64,000 nt of DNA from Actinospica robiniae DSM 44927 (lineage in GTDB: Bacteria; Actinomycetota; Actinomycetes; Streptomycetales; Catenulisporaceae), in assembly GCF_000504285.1 (NCBI RefSeq), contig NZ_KI632511.1, positions 9,406,154-9,470,153 on the forward strand, read 5' to 3'. Below the pieces are notes generated by a model that worked only from the letters and a program-made list of their open reading frames with translations, made no database searches and had not been told where the DNA came from. The translations under genes and the position numbers were made by a program. This document shows positions 55,636 through 64,000 of the stretch, piece after piece (the stretch's first letter is position 1; each line of letters begins with the position of its first letter).

Positions 55636-55665
55636 GGAGCGCGGCCGGGACCCCGGCCGCGCTCC
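55636..55665. terminator. Bidirectional terminator
   Basis: GGAGCGCGGCCGGG (55636-55649) and CCCGGCCGCGCTCC (55652-55665) form a perfect 14-bp stem between the convergent sigma/anti-sigma operon and the cold-shock gene. Confidence 0.75.
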
Positions 55666-55686
55666 GTCGCGTCGGTGGCGCTGGGC

Positions 55687-56130
55687 TCAGCGGTCGACCC
55701 AGCCGTGCGTCTGGCAGATCCGGGCGAAGCGCTTGCGGATCTCCAGGATCTGCCGGCTGCCGAGCTCCGGCTCCACCCGCAGCAGCGCCTCGGTGAATTC
55801 GTGTGCGAACTCGTCCGGCGTGAGCACGTCGGCCATCCGCTCGCCCTCGGGCTCGGCCACCCGGCTCAACGGGCCGGGCCCGCCCGGCTGCTCGCCCGGC
55901 GCAGCCGGCACCTCGGCCGGCAGGATCACCGTGATCGCCGCCGCCTTCGGCCCCCGCTCGCCGTCTTCGAGCTCGAACTCGACCGTGCTGCCCGCGGTGA
56001 GCAGGTTCTTGTCGCTGTACAGGTCGTTGACGTGGATGAACACGTCCTCGCCGCCGATCTCGGGAGCCACGAAGCCGTACCCCTTGACGCGGTCGAACGA
56101 GATGACCCTGCCTCTGATCAATATCCTCAC
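55687..56130 (-). CDS. Cold-shock domain protein with C-terminal extension
   Basis: 147 aa. The N-terminal cold-shock OB fold (about residues 4-68) has RNP1 KGYGFVAPE and RNP2 DVFIHVND; a Pro/Gly linker follows and then a helical tail (about 95-147; DEFAHEFTEALLRVEPELGS and RKRFARICQTHGWVDR). Classical CspA proteins are about 67 aa, so this is a two-domain variant seen in actinomycetes. It likely binds RNA or single-stranded DNA. Confidence 0.88.
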   Translation of the reverse strand: MRILIRGRVISFDRVKGYGFVAPEIGGEDVFIHVNDLYSDKNLLTAGSTVEFELEDGERGPKAAAITVILPAEVPAAPGEQPGGPGPLSRVAEPEGERMADVLTPDEFAHEFTEALLRVEPELGSRQILEIRKRFARICQTHGWVDR

Positions 56131-56401
56131 CCCGCGGGCAGGCTACCAAACCGGGCGCGGCGGTGGTAGGGGCCGGCGACGCAGGGCCGTTATCTCGGCA
56201 CCCATATCCGGCTATATCAGCCGTCGTTCAATCAACCTTTCGCAGTGCCCTTGACGAACCGCCGCGAGGAGACGACCATCTCCCATGAAATTTTCTGACA
56301 TCGTTGTCATCGGGTGAGACCAGGGCGTTCCCGGCGCTCTCGGCGCCACGAGCGCCGCACACCTGGGGCAGCGCGGTCGGATCTGCCGAGGAGGTAGAAC
56401 C

Positions 56402-59400
56402 TTGAGATCGACTCGCTGGCCGGGCCATGCCCGCATCCCGGCCCTGATCGCCGCCACAGCGGCAAGCTCCCTCATGCTCACCGGGCTCGCCCGCGCCGAC
56501 ACCCCGAGCCCCGCCGCCAGCGCGGGCGCGCGGTCCGGCGCGAGCCAGAGCCCGAACACGTCCGCCACCTCGTCCTCGTCCGCCAGATCCGGCGGCTCCG
56601 CGGCGACGTGCGCGGTGACCACCACCGGCCACCTCTCCGACTGTCAGCGGCCGGTCGCCGCCGCCAAGCTCCCGGCCGGCGCCCGGAACACCGGCAACGT
56701 CGGCCAGCCGGTCGCGGACCTCGCGTCACTGGTGGACGCCCGCACCTGGACCACCGGCGGAGGCAACACCTTCCCCGGGGCCGAGGCGCCGTACGGCATG
56801 GTCCAGTGGTCGCCGGACACCCTGCCCAACAACAACGCGGGCGGCGGCTACAGCTTCACCGACACCACCCTCGACGGTTACAGCCTCACCCACATCTCCG
56901 GCCCCGGCTGCGGCGCCGCCGGCGACGTGCCGATCCTCCCGCTGGTCGGCGCGCTGCCGTCGGGCACCGATCCGAACAACGTCACCAGCCCGCTCACCCA
57001 CACCGGCGAGGTCGCCCAGGCGGGCTACTACTCGGCGCAAAGCGGCACCGCCCCGAACACCGTCACCTCGGAGTTCACCGCCACCACCCACAGCTCGATG
57101 GGGCGCTTCACCTTCCCGTCCTCCACCGCCTCGGGCTTCGACATCAAGCTCCAGGGCAGTCAGACCACGGACACCGCCGACAGCGCCCAGATCGTCGGGA
57201 ACGACGAGATCAGCGGCTCGGTCACCACCGGCGACTTCTGCGGCGAGTCGGTCAACGACGGCCAGTCGCAGCTCTACACCGTCTACTTCGACATCAAGTT
57301 CGACCAGCCGTTCGCCACCTCGCAGGTGATCACGGCCGCCGGCAAGACCAGCCCGTCGGCCGTCTACGTGTCCTTCGACACCACCGCGAACCCGGTTGTG
57401 CAGGCCAAGGTCGGCATCTCCTACGTCAGCGCGGCCAACGCGCAGCTGAACTGGCAGACGGACAACCCGGGCTGGAACTTCGGCGCGGTCAAGGCCGCCA
57501 CCCAGAAGAGCTGGGACCAGCTCCTGGGCAAGATCAAGGTCTCCGGCGGCACCTACGCCAAGACCCAGGAGTTCTACAGCCTGCTGTACAAGGACTTCAT
57601 CCAGCCCAACGTCACCAGCGACGTCAACGGCCAGTTCATGGGCGCGGACGAGAAGGTGCACACCGTGGCCGCCGGGCAGCACGATCAATACGGCGTCTAC
57701 TCCGGCTGGGACATCTACCACTCGCTCGCCCAACTCCAGGCGATACTCGACCCGAAGGCTGCCTCAGACCAGGCGCAGTCCCAGGTCAACTACTACGCCG
57801 AAGACGGCGTCATGCAGCAGTGGGGCTACCTCCAGGCCAACAACTACGTCATGGTCGGTGACCCCGAGGACGCGATCATCTCGGACTACTACGCCTTCGG
57901 TGCCAAGAACTTCGACACCAAGACCGCGTTGGCCGACATGCTCAAGGAAGCCACCACCACCAACGACGCGCGGCCCGGCGAAGGCCTCGAGGACCAGTAC
58001 GGCTACCTGCCCGAGGACGGCAGCTACGGCTGCTGCAACGCCCACGGCGTGATCGCCACCATGCTGGAGGACGACAGCGCGGACGTCGCGCTCTCCGCCT
58101 TCGCCGGCTCGCTCGGCGACCGCGGCGACGCCGCCATGCTCCAGCAGCGCGCCAACAACTGGGAGAACACCTTCAACCCGTCCAACGGCCTGCTCAACGC
58201 CCGCTACGAGAACGGGCAGTTCGAGGCCGGCATCACCCCGACGACCCAGCAGAACAACGAGCCGGACTACGTCGAGGGCGACGCGTACGAGTACCTGTGG
58301 GACGTGCCGAACAACTACCCGGCGCTGTTCAACCTGCTCGGCGGCGACTCGAAGGTCATCCCGGCGCTCACCTCGTACCTGTCGAAGCCCAACGGCAACG
58401 GCATGTACGCGGAGATCGCCAACGAGTTCAACCTCGGTGAGCAGTACGCGCTCTACTACGCCGGCGACCCCGCCGCGGCCCAGAACGCCGTGCACACCAT
58501 CGAGACCAGCGTCTACCTGCCGGGGCCGAGCGGTCTGGACAACAACGACGACCTCGGCGCGGAGAGCTCCCAGTTCATCTGGGAGGAGCTGGGCCTGTAC
58601 CCGGAGAACCCGGGCACGGACACCCTGCTGCTGAGCACGCCGGGCTTCGCGCACGAGCAGATCTCGCTCGCGAACGGCCACAGCATCTCCATCAGCGCTC
58701 CGAACGCGGCGAACGAGTACTACGCGGCCGGACTGAAGATCAACGGACGGCCGGACCAGCAGCTGTCGACCACCTTCAGCTCCCTGAGCAAGGGCTCCTC
58801 GCTCGACTGGACCCTCAGCTCCAAGCCGACCAGCTGGGGCACCGCGAAGCAGGACGCTCCGCCGTCCTACGCCGCGGGCGCCGACGCGACCGTCGGCTAC
58901 CTGGCGAACCAGACCGCTGACGTCGCGCCCGGCGGATCCGCCACGCTCACCGTCGGCGCCGACAACGCCACGGACAAGCCGCAGCGGGTCAAGGTGAAGA
59001 TCGCGGCGCCGAGCGGAGTCACCATCTCGCCGAGCACCGCCAGCATCCTCGTCCCACCGCACAGCACCGGGACGACGAAGCTGAAGGTGACGGCCGGAGC
59101 GGGCACCACGCAGAACTTCTACTCCGCACCGGTCACGCTGACCACCGAGAGCACGGGCGCGACCCAGTCGCTGACCCAGACCATCCTGGTCGCCACTCCC
59201 GGCTCTCTGCTCTCCACCTTCGACAACGTCGGCATCTCGGACAGCACCGACGAGTCTGCCGCCGACTTCGACGGTGACGGCTACAGCTACTCCGCGGACG
59301 CCCTCGCGGCCGAAGGCTTCACCGCCGGCCAGAACGCCACCGTCAACGGCGTCAGCTTCTCCTGGCCGCTGCCCGCGGGCGGGCTCCCGGACAACACCGT

Positions 59401-60673
59401 GGCCGCCGGGCAGGCCGTCACGGTGAACGCTCCGGCCGGAACGCAGACCCTTGCGTTCCTCGGCTCGTCCACGAACGGCCCGGTCACGGCGCCGATCACG
59501 TTGCACTACGCCGACGGCAGTACCACAAAGTACTGGCTCGGCCTGAGCGACTGGACGCTGAACGGCGGCGGCAGCAAGCCGTCGTACGGCAACACCGACG
59601 CGGCGGCGATGGCCTACCGCAACTGCCCGGGCTGCACCGGCGGGCAGCAGAAGGTCGGCACGAACGTGTTCTACGCCGGAGTGCCGGTCGACGCGGGCAA
59701 GACGCTCACCAGCGTCACCCTGCCCGACGGCTCCAGCGGCACGGAGCACATCTTCGCGATCGGCACCGCGACCACGGCCCCGACCGGACCGGTCGTCAGC
59801 TCGCTCAGCACCACGTCGGCCAAGGCCGGCGAGCAGGTGACGATCAACGGCTCGGGCTTCGGCGCCAGCCAGGGCAGCGGGTACGTGGCCTTCAGCGACA
59901 ACGGCACGAACTGGGGCGCTCCCGGCAACAGCGCCGCGTTCACCGTCGACAGCTGGAGCGACACGGCGGTCACCTTCACCGTGCCGTCGCCGAGCGGCAG
60001 CAGCGGCCAGTTCCACGTCTGGGCCGGCACCCCGGCCTCGGTGACCGTGGCCGACAACGCGGGTGACGTCTCGGACAGCGCAGAGTTGGACATCACGGCG
60101 ACCGCCGATCTGGCCGACTACTACGACAACATGGGCATCACCGACGATACCGCCACATCCTGCGGCGACTTCGACGGAGACGGCTACAGCTACTCGGCCC
60201 AGGCCCTCGCCGCATCGGGTCTCACCCCGGGCGGCACGGTCACCGCGGACGGCCTCAGCTACACCTGGCCCGACTCCGCGACCTGCACCGACGACAACAT
60301 CCTCGCCGCAGGCCAGACCATACTCGTGGACGCCAAGAGCGGAGCGAGCAAGCTCGGCGTGCTGGAATCATCCACCAACGGGATGACCTCCGGCCCGATC
60401 ACCATCACCTACACCGACGGCACCTCGGCCACCGAGACGCTCTCGTCCAGCGACTGGGCCGGCGGCCCGGACACCGACGAGACGGCAGTGGCCACGATGA
60501 CCTACCGCAACAGCAAGACCGGCGGTTCCCAGGCCATCACGATGTACGTCTACGCCACCGCGATCGCGCTCGACTCGTCGAAGACGGTCGCCTCGATCAC
60601 GTTGCCGTACGTCAGCAACTCCGTCGGCTCCAACTCCTCGGCCATGCACATCTTCGCCGTCACCACCGGCTGA
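56402..60673 (+). CDS. Secreted GH92 alpha-mannosidase with C-terminal accessory domains
   Basis: 1423 aa. TTG 56402 is chosen because GAGGAGG lies 8-14 bases upstream and the frame opens with a Sec signal (cleavage near LARA, residue 33). After a Ser/Ala-rich linker the GH92 catalytic region (about 110-810) has GGNTFPGAEAPYGMVQWSPD, HISGPGCG and VGDPEDAIISDYYAFGA. It is followed by a NEW3-type beta-sandwich (about 830-930), a first accessory domain (about 935-1120), an IPT/TIG-like domain (about 1125-1215) and a second copy of the accessory domain (about 1230-1423). The two copies share FDGDGYSYSADALAAEGF- and FDGDGYSYSAQALAASGL-type cores. GH92 enzymes are calcium-dependent exo-mannosidases that trim mannans or N-glycans outside the cell. 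Confidence 0.92.
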   Translation: MRSTRWPGHARIPALIAATAASSLMLTGLARADTPSPAASAGARSGASQSPNTSATSSSSARSGGSAATCAVTTTGHLSDCQRPVAAAKLPAGARNTGNVGQPVADLASLVDARTWTTGGGNTFPGAEAPYGMVQWSPDTLPNNNAGGGYSFTDTTLDGYSLTHISGPGCGAAGDVPILPLVGALPSGTDPNNVTSPLTHTGEVAQAGYYSAQSGTAPNTVTSEFTATTHSSMGRFTFPSSTASGFDIKLQGSQTTDTADSAQIVGNDEISGSVTTGDFCGESVNDGQSQLYTVYFDIKFDQPFATSQVITAAGKTSPSAVYVSFDTTANPVVQAKVGISYVSAANAQLNWQTDNPGWNFGAVKAATQKSWDQLLGKIKVSGGTYAKTQEFYSLLYKDFIQPNVTSDVNGQFMGADEKVHTVAAGQHDQYGVYSGWDIYHSLAQLQAILDPKAASDQAQSQVNYYAEDGVMQQWGYLQANNYVMVGDPEDAIISDYYAFGAKNFDTKTALADMLKEATTTNDARPGEGLEDQYGYLPEDGSYGCCNAHGVIATMLEDDSADVALSAFAGSLGDRGDAAMLQQRANNWENTFNPSNGLLNARYENGQFEAGITPTTQQNNEPDYVEGDAYEYLWDVPNNYPALFNLLGGDSKVIPALTSYLSKPNGNGMYAEIANEFNLGEQYALYYAGDPAAAQNAVHTIETSVYLPGPSGLDNNDDLGAESSQFIWEELGLYPENPGTDTLLLSTPGFAHEQISLANGHSISISAPNAANEYYAAGLKINGRPDQQLSTTFSSLSKGSSLDWTLSSKPTSWGTAKQDAPPSYAAGADATVGYLANQTADVAPGGSATLTVGADNATDKPQRVKVKIAAPSGVTISPSTASILVPPHSTGTTKLKVTAGAGTTQNFYSAPVTLTTESTGATQSLTQTILVATPGSLLSTFDNVGISDSTDESAADFDGDGYSYSADALAAEGFTAGQNATVNGVSFSWPLPAGGLPDNTVAAGQAVTVNAPAGTQTLAFLGSSTNGPVTAPITLHYADGSTTKYWLGLSDWTLNGGGSKPSYGNTDAAAMAYRNCPGCTGGQQKVGTNVFYAGVPVDAGKTLTSVTLPDGSSGTEHIFAIGTATTAPTGPVVSSLSTTSAKAGEQVTINGSGFGASQGSGYVAFSDNGTNWGAPGNSAAFTVDSWSDTAVTFTVPSPSGSSGQFHVWAGTPASVTVADNAGDVSDSAELDITATADLADYYDNMGITDDTATSCGDFDGDGYSYSAQALAASGLTPGGTVTADGLSYTWPDSATCTDDNILAAGQTILVDAKSGASKLGVLESSTNGMTSGPITITYTDGTSATETLSSSDWAGGPDTDETAVATMTYRNSKTGGSQAITMYVYATAIALDSSKTVASITLPYVSNSVGSNSSAMHIFAVTTG

Positions 60674-60693
60674 GGCGGGAGCAAGTAAGAACT

Positions 60694-60743
60694 GAGTAAG
60701 GACCCGTCCACCGGCCTCAGGGCCGGTGGACGGGTCCTTACTC
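60694..60743 (+). terminator. Strong rho-independent-type terminator after the mannosidase gene
   Basis: A perfect 23-bp stem (60694-60716 with 60721-60743) closed by a 4-base TCAG loop, 21 bp after the GH92 stop. Confidence 0.85.
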
Positions 60744-60765
60744 GCTCCAGGCCCTGCCCTTTGGA

Positions 60766-61325
60766 TCACATGACGGGGTCGCGGAGCCAGATTCTGATGG
60801 AGGCGACGTCAACTGCGCCCTGGTAGATGCGATCTCGCTTGTCATAACGCATGGCCACGCCACGGTGCTGGCGTAGCTTGTTGAAGCACCGTTCGACGGA
60901 GTTTCGCTCCTTGTAACGCTCGGCGTCGAAGGACGGGGGCCGGCCGCCGCGCGAACCCTTCTTGCGGCGGTTGTCCGCCTGGTCCGCCTTGACCGGGATG
61001 AACCTCGGGCTGTCACCGTGCTGCCCAGGGCTGGTGAGCCGGGCGATAGGACGGCGGCGCCGGTCCGCGACCAGGTGGACATTCGTCGAGAGCCCGCCGC
61101 GCGAGCGGTTCCCATGTTCCATCCAGCGACCAGCGCCGGTGCCGATCGTAGACCGTCTTCCAGTTCCGATACCACGGCGGCAACTTCCGCCAGGCGCACC
61201 CAGCCCGAGTCCGGTGGAACACTCGGTTGATCACCATCTGGTGATCGATCCACTCCCTGCCGCGACGCGGATCTCCCGGCAGCAACGGTGCCGACCGGTC
61301 CCACTCCCGCCCGCTCAGGTCATGG
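60766..61325 (-). mobile_element. Decayed IS5-family transposase
   Basis: On the minus strand the first part reads LSGREWDRSAPLLPGDPRRG, then WIDHQMVINRVFHRTRAGCAW and RKLPPWYRNWKTVYDRHRRW (OrfA of IS5-type elements). The second part reads EHGNRSRGGLSTNVHLVADR, RYKERNSVERCFNKLRQHRG and RYDKRDRIYQGAVDVASIRI (the DDE C-terminal part). Between them the frame changes, and the usual stretch with the first catalytic Asp (DSTVVRAHQHAAG-type) is missing, so an internal deletion and a frameshift have killed it. No clear terminal inverted repeats were identified. Confidence 0.8.
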
Positions 61326-61416
61326 CGTTGCAGATGCTCGTCATCAATGCAGGGTTCTCACACCACGCGCACGCCTCCGTCCACAAGCCGATACGCCGAC
61401 ATGCCGCGAATCACGA

Positions 61417-62013
61417 TCACCCGGACACCGAAGCGCGAGCCAAGACTCGGACCGTGGCGGCCAGGAGCGCGTGCTCTACCGGCAGGACGCGTGCGGCGAG
61501 GTCCTCGGGGTTGTCCTCGGGCAGGACCGGCACCTGGCGTTGGGCGATGATCGGGCCTTCATCGTAGTCCGCGGTCACCTCGTGGACGGTCGCGCCGGAC
61601 ACGGTGTCGCCACTGGCCAGCACGGCTTCGTGTACGAAGCGCCCGTACATTCCCGGCCCACCGTGACGCGGCAGAAGCGAGGGATGGATATTGATGGCGC
61701 GGCCCTTGTATGCACTGAGCACCGCGGGACCAAGCTTCTTCATGTATCCGGCGGTCACGAGCAGTTCGATGTCGTGCCTTCGCAGGGCGGTGAGCATGTG
61801 CTGGTCAAGCGCATCAGTGTCTGGATGGGTCTGGCCTGACATATGCAGTGCGGCGATTCCCGCATCACGCGCATGCGCCAGGGCACCAGACCCACTGTTG
61901 TTACTGATGACGAGCGCGACGCCAAAGCCACTGGAACTCTCGCGCGCTGCGGTGATCAGTGCTTGCAGGTTGGTTCCGAAGTGCGAGGCCAAGACTGCAA
62001 CGTTGAATGCCAT
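61417..62013 (-). CDS. Phosphoribosylglycinamide formyltransferase-like protein (PurN type)
   Basis: 198 aa. N-terminal Rossmann-like VAVLASHFGTNLQALI, folate-site NIHPSLLPRHGGPGMYG (Asn and His of the catalytic triad at about 105-107) and Asp in HEVTADYDEGPII (about residue 144). The GPGMYG-HVHEAV-like loop is of the variant PurN subtype. Length and catalytic residues are complete. Housekeeping purN in actinomycetes normally pairs with purH, which is absent here, so this is a second, accessory formyltransferase; the substrate could be GAR or another amine. Confidence 0.85.
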   Translation of the reverse strand: MAFNVAVLASHFGTNLQALITAARESSSGFGVALVISNNSGSGALAHARDAGIAALHMSGQTHPDTDALDQHMLTALRRHDIELLVTAGYMKKLGPAVLSAYKGRAINIHPSLLPRHGGPGMYGRFVHEAVLASGDTVSGATVHEVTADYDEGPIIAQRQVPVLPEDNPEDLAARVLPVEHALLAATVRVLARASVSG

Positions 62014-62109
62014 GCACTGATCATGTCAGTACCGGCGTTATGACTGAACAGCCGGTGCGCGCGGAACACTGATTCATGGGACGTGGCTCAGCAGTCTCTT
62101 GAGCGTCCG

Positions 62110-62745
62110 TCAGCGCGCGCCCAGCCCGACGAGCTTCGTGAGGAATCGGTCGATCTGCGCCTCGGCCGGCGGCCAGGGCAGATCGGGCTCGTTGATGCGC
62201 TGTGCAAGCATGCCGTTGACGGCGGTGCGCAGATCGATGGCGACGGTCGTCGCGTCGTCGACGGGGGCGAGCCCGGCGTCCATGCAAGCCTGCACGGCGA
62301 CAGCGGTGCGTTCGACGAGCTCGTGTTTGAGCGGCATGCCGATGCTGCGGTGCACCTTGCTCTCGTGCAGGACCTTGTACAGGCCCGGATGCTCCCGCGC
62401 CCAGGTCACCTGGGCGAAGATCCGGGCACGCAGCGCAGCGGCCGGATCGCCGGCGGCCTCGGCGGCCGCGTCGCCCGTGGCCAGCAGCTGATCGTGGCAG
62501 CCCTGTAAGACGGCCAGTACCAGCGTGTCGCGGTCCGGGAAGTGCAGGTAGACCGACGTCGCGGCGATCGACACCGCCCGCGCGACGGCCCGGAGGGACA
62601 GGGCCTCGTCGTCGGCGAGCTCGTCGAGCATGTCCGCGGCCGCCGCCACGATCTCTTCGCGCAGCTGCTGCCCCTGCCCGCGCGCGTTGGGCCGGCGCCG
62701 GGACGTTGACGACGGTCGGGGCGGGGGCGTCGAGGTCTCGTTCAT
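62110..62745 (-). CDS. TetR family transcriptional regulator
   Basis: 211 aa. After a basic Pro/Arg-rich tail, the helix-turn-helix spans about residues 28-75 (LSLRAVARAVSIAATSVYLH, then FPDRDTLVLAVLQG), with a TetR C-terminal ligand domain of the WHG type (WAREHPGLYKVLHESKVHRS). It is divergent from a CMD-family gene; the shared 101-bp gap holds a near-perfect 41-bp palindrome that is very probably its operator, controlling both genes. Confidence 0.92.
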   Translation of the reverse strand: MNETSTPPPRPSSTSRRRPNARGQGQQLREEIVAAAADMLDELADDEALSLRAVARAVSIAATSVYLHFPDRDTLVLAVLQGCHDQLLATGDAAAEAAGDPAAALRARIFAQVTWAREHPGLYKVLHESKVHRSIGMPLKHELVERTAVAVQACMDAGLAPVDDATTVAIDLRTAVNGMLAQRINEPDLPWPPAEAQIDRFLTKLVGLGAR

Positions 62746-62774
62746 GTCGTGGTCAGTGTAGCTGGACAGCCATC

Positions 62775-62815
62775 GCGCTACACCTGTAGCCTCAATGAGG
62801 CTACAGGTGTAGCGC
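62775..62815. promoter_or_regulatory. TetR operator: 20+20 perfect inverted repeat
   Basis: GCGCTACACCTGTAGCCTCA (62775-62794), one central A, and its exact reverse complement (62796-62815). It contains TACACCTGTAG and CTACAGGTGTA half-operators. It lies 30 bp before the TetR start and 32 bp before the start of the CMD gene, the expected place for a shared repressor site. Confidence 0.85.
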
Positions 62816-62846
62816 TACGACTGTCTCTTAAGAGGTGTGATTCTCC

Positions 62847-63614
62847 GTGAGTTCCGCCACGACCACGACCACATCAATGGCCTCCAACGGCACCGCTCCG
62901 ACCGGCACCCGGACGAACTTGCAGCAGGTCGCCGCCCTCGACCCGATGTTCGCCCAGATGCTCGGCGCCACCGCCGCGCACGCCCGCGCGATCCCCGAGC
63001 TGACTGAACGTGAGAAGACCTTCCTGCGGGTGACCGCGGACGTCTGCCAGCCGAGCCTCGGCTTCGCCCTCGAAGCGCACCTGCGCATGGGCCTCGCAGC
63101 GGGCATCTCCACCGCCGAGGTTCGAGCCCTGGTGCGCTTCATCTCCTACGACTGCGGCTACCACGCCGCCACCTCAGGGCTCGAGCGCATCGCGGAATTC
63201 GAGGCGAAGAACCAGATGGCGGCGGTCGAGATCGAGCCGCTGCCCGAGGAACTGGTCACGACCGGCCCCGACGCAGCGCCCAGTCCGCTCCCGGAGCCGG
63301 TTCGGGCCGACCTGGCGGAGCTCGACCCGCACTTCCTCGAGTTCTTCGACTTGCAGTCACGGATGCGCTCCGGCCACGGCCCGGAAACCCTGACCGAACG
63401 CGAGCGCGGACTCGCGACCCTCAGTATCGACGTGCACTACCAGACGCTGGGGGATACGTTCCGCATCCACGTCGGCCGCGCGTTGCGCGGCGGCGCGTCC
63501 CGCGAAGACGTCCGCGCCGCGCTGCGCTTCAACGCCCAGTTCGGCGCGACGAGGGCCTGGCAGGCCTGGAAGACGCTCAACGCCCACTTCGCTGCGCTCG
63601 ACGCGGAGGAGTGA
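62847..63614 (+). CDS. Carboxymuconolactone decarboxylase (AhpD-like) family protein, two domains
   Basis: 255 aa from GTG 62847. Two CMD modules: about residues 30-125 (TEREKTFLRVTADVCQPSLG, LRMGLAAGISTAEVRALVRF) and about 150-250 (LTERERGLATLSIDVHYQTL, HVGRALRGGASREDVRAALR). The CxxC of AhpD-type peroxidases is absent, so it is not a classical alkylhydroperoxidase; it may be a decarboxylase-like or stress-response protein. It is divergent from and probably repressed by the TetR protein. Confidence 0.85.
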   Translation: MSSATTTTTSMASNGTAPTGTRTNLQQVAALDPMFAQMLGATAAHARAIPELTEREKTFLRVTADVCQPSLGFALEAHLRMGLAAGISTAEVRALVRFISYDCGYHAATSGLERIAEFEAKNQMAAVEIEPLPEELVTTGPDAAPSPLPEPVRADLAELDPHFLEFFDLQSRMRSGHGPETLTERERGLATLSIDVHYQTLGDTFRIHVGRALRGGASREDVRAALRFNAQFGATRAWQAWKTLNAHFAALDAEE

Positions 63615-63630
63615 GGGGAGGCTGTATGGT

Positions 63631-63812
63631 CTGCCGGAAACGGTCCTCTCGGGGCTGTTGAGCTGCGAGTCGGCTCCCAGCGGCTTGGAGTCTGTTCGGC
63701 ACAGCCATCCCGGATACATCGTTGCTTATGACGACCACGACGACCCGACGCGGTTCGGCGAGGTCCGCCATGAGTTCGAGATCACGCTCATCGGCCGTCC
63801 CATAGGCGCCCC
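63631..63812 (+). pseudogene. NUDIX hydrolase remnant
   Basis: An open stretch without a start codon reads SHPGYIVAYDDHDDPTRFGE and VRHEFEITLIGRPIG, which resembles the C-terminal part of actinomycete NUDIX proteins. The Nudix box itself is absent, and similarity stops at about 63812, where a G/T-rich low-complexity stretch begins. A truncated relic is the best reading; the family assignment is tentative. Confidence 0.4.
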
Positions 63813-64000
63813 CGGCGGGGGCCCTTCTCTCGGAGAGAGTGCCGGGGCTGCGTGGTTGCTGGCGTTGGTGGGGCGGGCTGGGGTTCGGGGTGGTGGGGTT
63901 GCGGGGGTGTGCTCTCTCCTCGGTCGGTTCCCGGAGGCAATCAGGAACCTGCCGGGAGGTCAAGCGGCGGTGGCTCTGGTTGATGGTGGATTGTGCATCG
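63813..64000. other. G-rich low-complexity end of the window
   Basis: A stretch strongly biased to G and T on the plus strand (63840-63910) with no ribosome site, no recognisable frame and a short TCTCTCGGAGAGA palindrome near 63826. I see no gene in it; it may be the edge of a larger feature outside the window. Confidence 0.4.

Noticed and set aside
57764-60016. Long minus-strand open frame (about 750 codons)
   Set aside because: It is antisense to the GH92 gene, with Val/Gly/Arg-rich repetitive composition and no domain; the plus strand has catalytic motifs, signal peptide and ribosome site.
63577-63963. 128-codon minus-strand frame at the right edge
   Set aside because: Pro/Arg-rich and low-complexity; the plus strand carries a better NUDIX-like remnant in the same place.

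Overview
The window is high-GC, codon-biased DNA with many GTG/TTG starts, ATGA stop/start overlaps, a SARP (AfsR-type) regulator, an ANTAR/PP2C phosphatase, a SigE-type ECF sigma factor and an AfsR/DrrA-like transporter region. All of this points to a filamentous actinomycete. I cannot fix the genus from sequence alone; Streptomycetales or Catenulisporales would fit.

Layout. 1-11.7 kb: a GntR/UTRA regulator with a palindromic operator in its own promoter, a VanX-like D-Ala-D-Ala dipeptidase, then a signalling operon (a 1530-aa HAMP-array hybrid histidine kinase, an ANTAR-GAF-PAS-PP2C phosphatase, a second PP2C-like protein) and a MarR regulator. Between about 1.55 and 2.7 kb lie a scrap of a tuf gene and a stop-riddled FUSC-like remnant. 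11.7-16.7 kb is a graveyard with a few live genes: a small b-type cytochrome-like membrane protein and an OmpR response regulator whose kinase seems to have been deleted. Around them are pieces of a beta-propeller protein, an FxsB-type radical SAM maturase and an IS701 transposase.

16.7-35.9 kb is the most interesting part: a compact enediyne-type biosynthetic cluster. A tight plus-strand operon encodes a luciferase-like monooxygenase, UnbV/E4, UnbU/E5, a 1943-aa iterative enediyne PKS (KS-AT-ACP-KR-DH-PPTase), an E10-type thioesterase, a flavin reductase, UnbL/E3 (DUF1702) and an MFS pump. A divergent minus-strand arm encodes a ClpX paralogue, two proteins I do not recognise, a second MFS pump and a VOC-fold (bleomycin-resistance-like) protein. 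A UbiB-type kinase lies at the left edge. The usual extra genes of 9- and 10-membered enediyne loci are not seen, and no pathway regulator is present. The cluster is bracketed by a perfect 25-bp direct repeat (16198-16222 and 36631-36655), with an IS701 remnant just inside on the left and a tRNA-Pro 3' fragment just inside on the right, so it looks like an acquired island.

36.8-47.7 kb: a divergent EF-Tu (tuf3-like) with a hairpin leader that recurs at 1.6 kb, an XRE/MmyB regulator divergent from an FMN reductase, an orphan substrate-binding protein, two methyltransferases, a secreted bicovalent-flavin (BBE) oxidase, a TANGO2/NRDE protein and two membrane proteins. 47.9-56.1 kb: a 1088-aa SARP-NB-ARC regulator, a DrrAB-like ABC exporter whose upstream region carries 10/11-bp-spaced heptamer repeats, a Ppx/GppA phosphatase, an ECF sigma factor with a probable anti-sigma partner and a cold-shock-domain protein. 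56.4-64 kb: a large secreted GH92 alpha-mannosidase, a decayed IS5 element, a PurN-like formyltransferase, and a TetR regulator divergent from a carboxymuconolactone-decarboxylase-family protein across a 41-bp near-perfect palindromic operator. The window ends in a broken NUDIX remnant.
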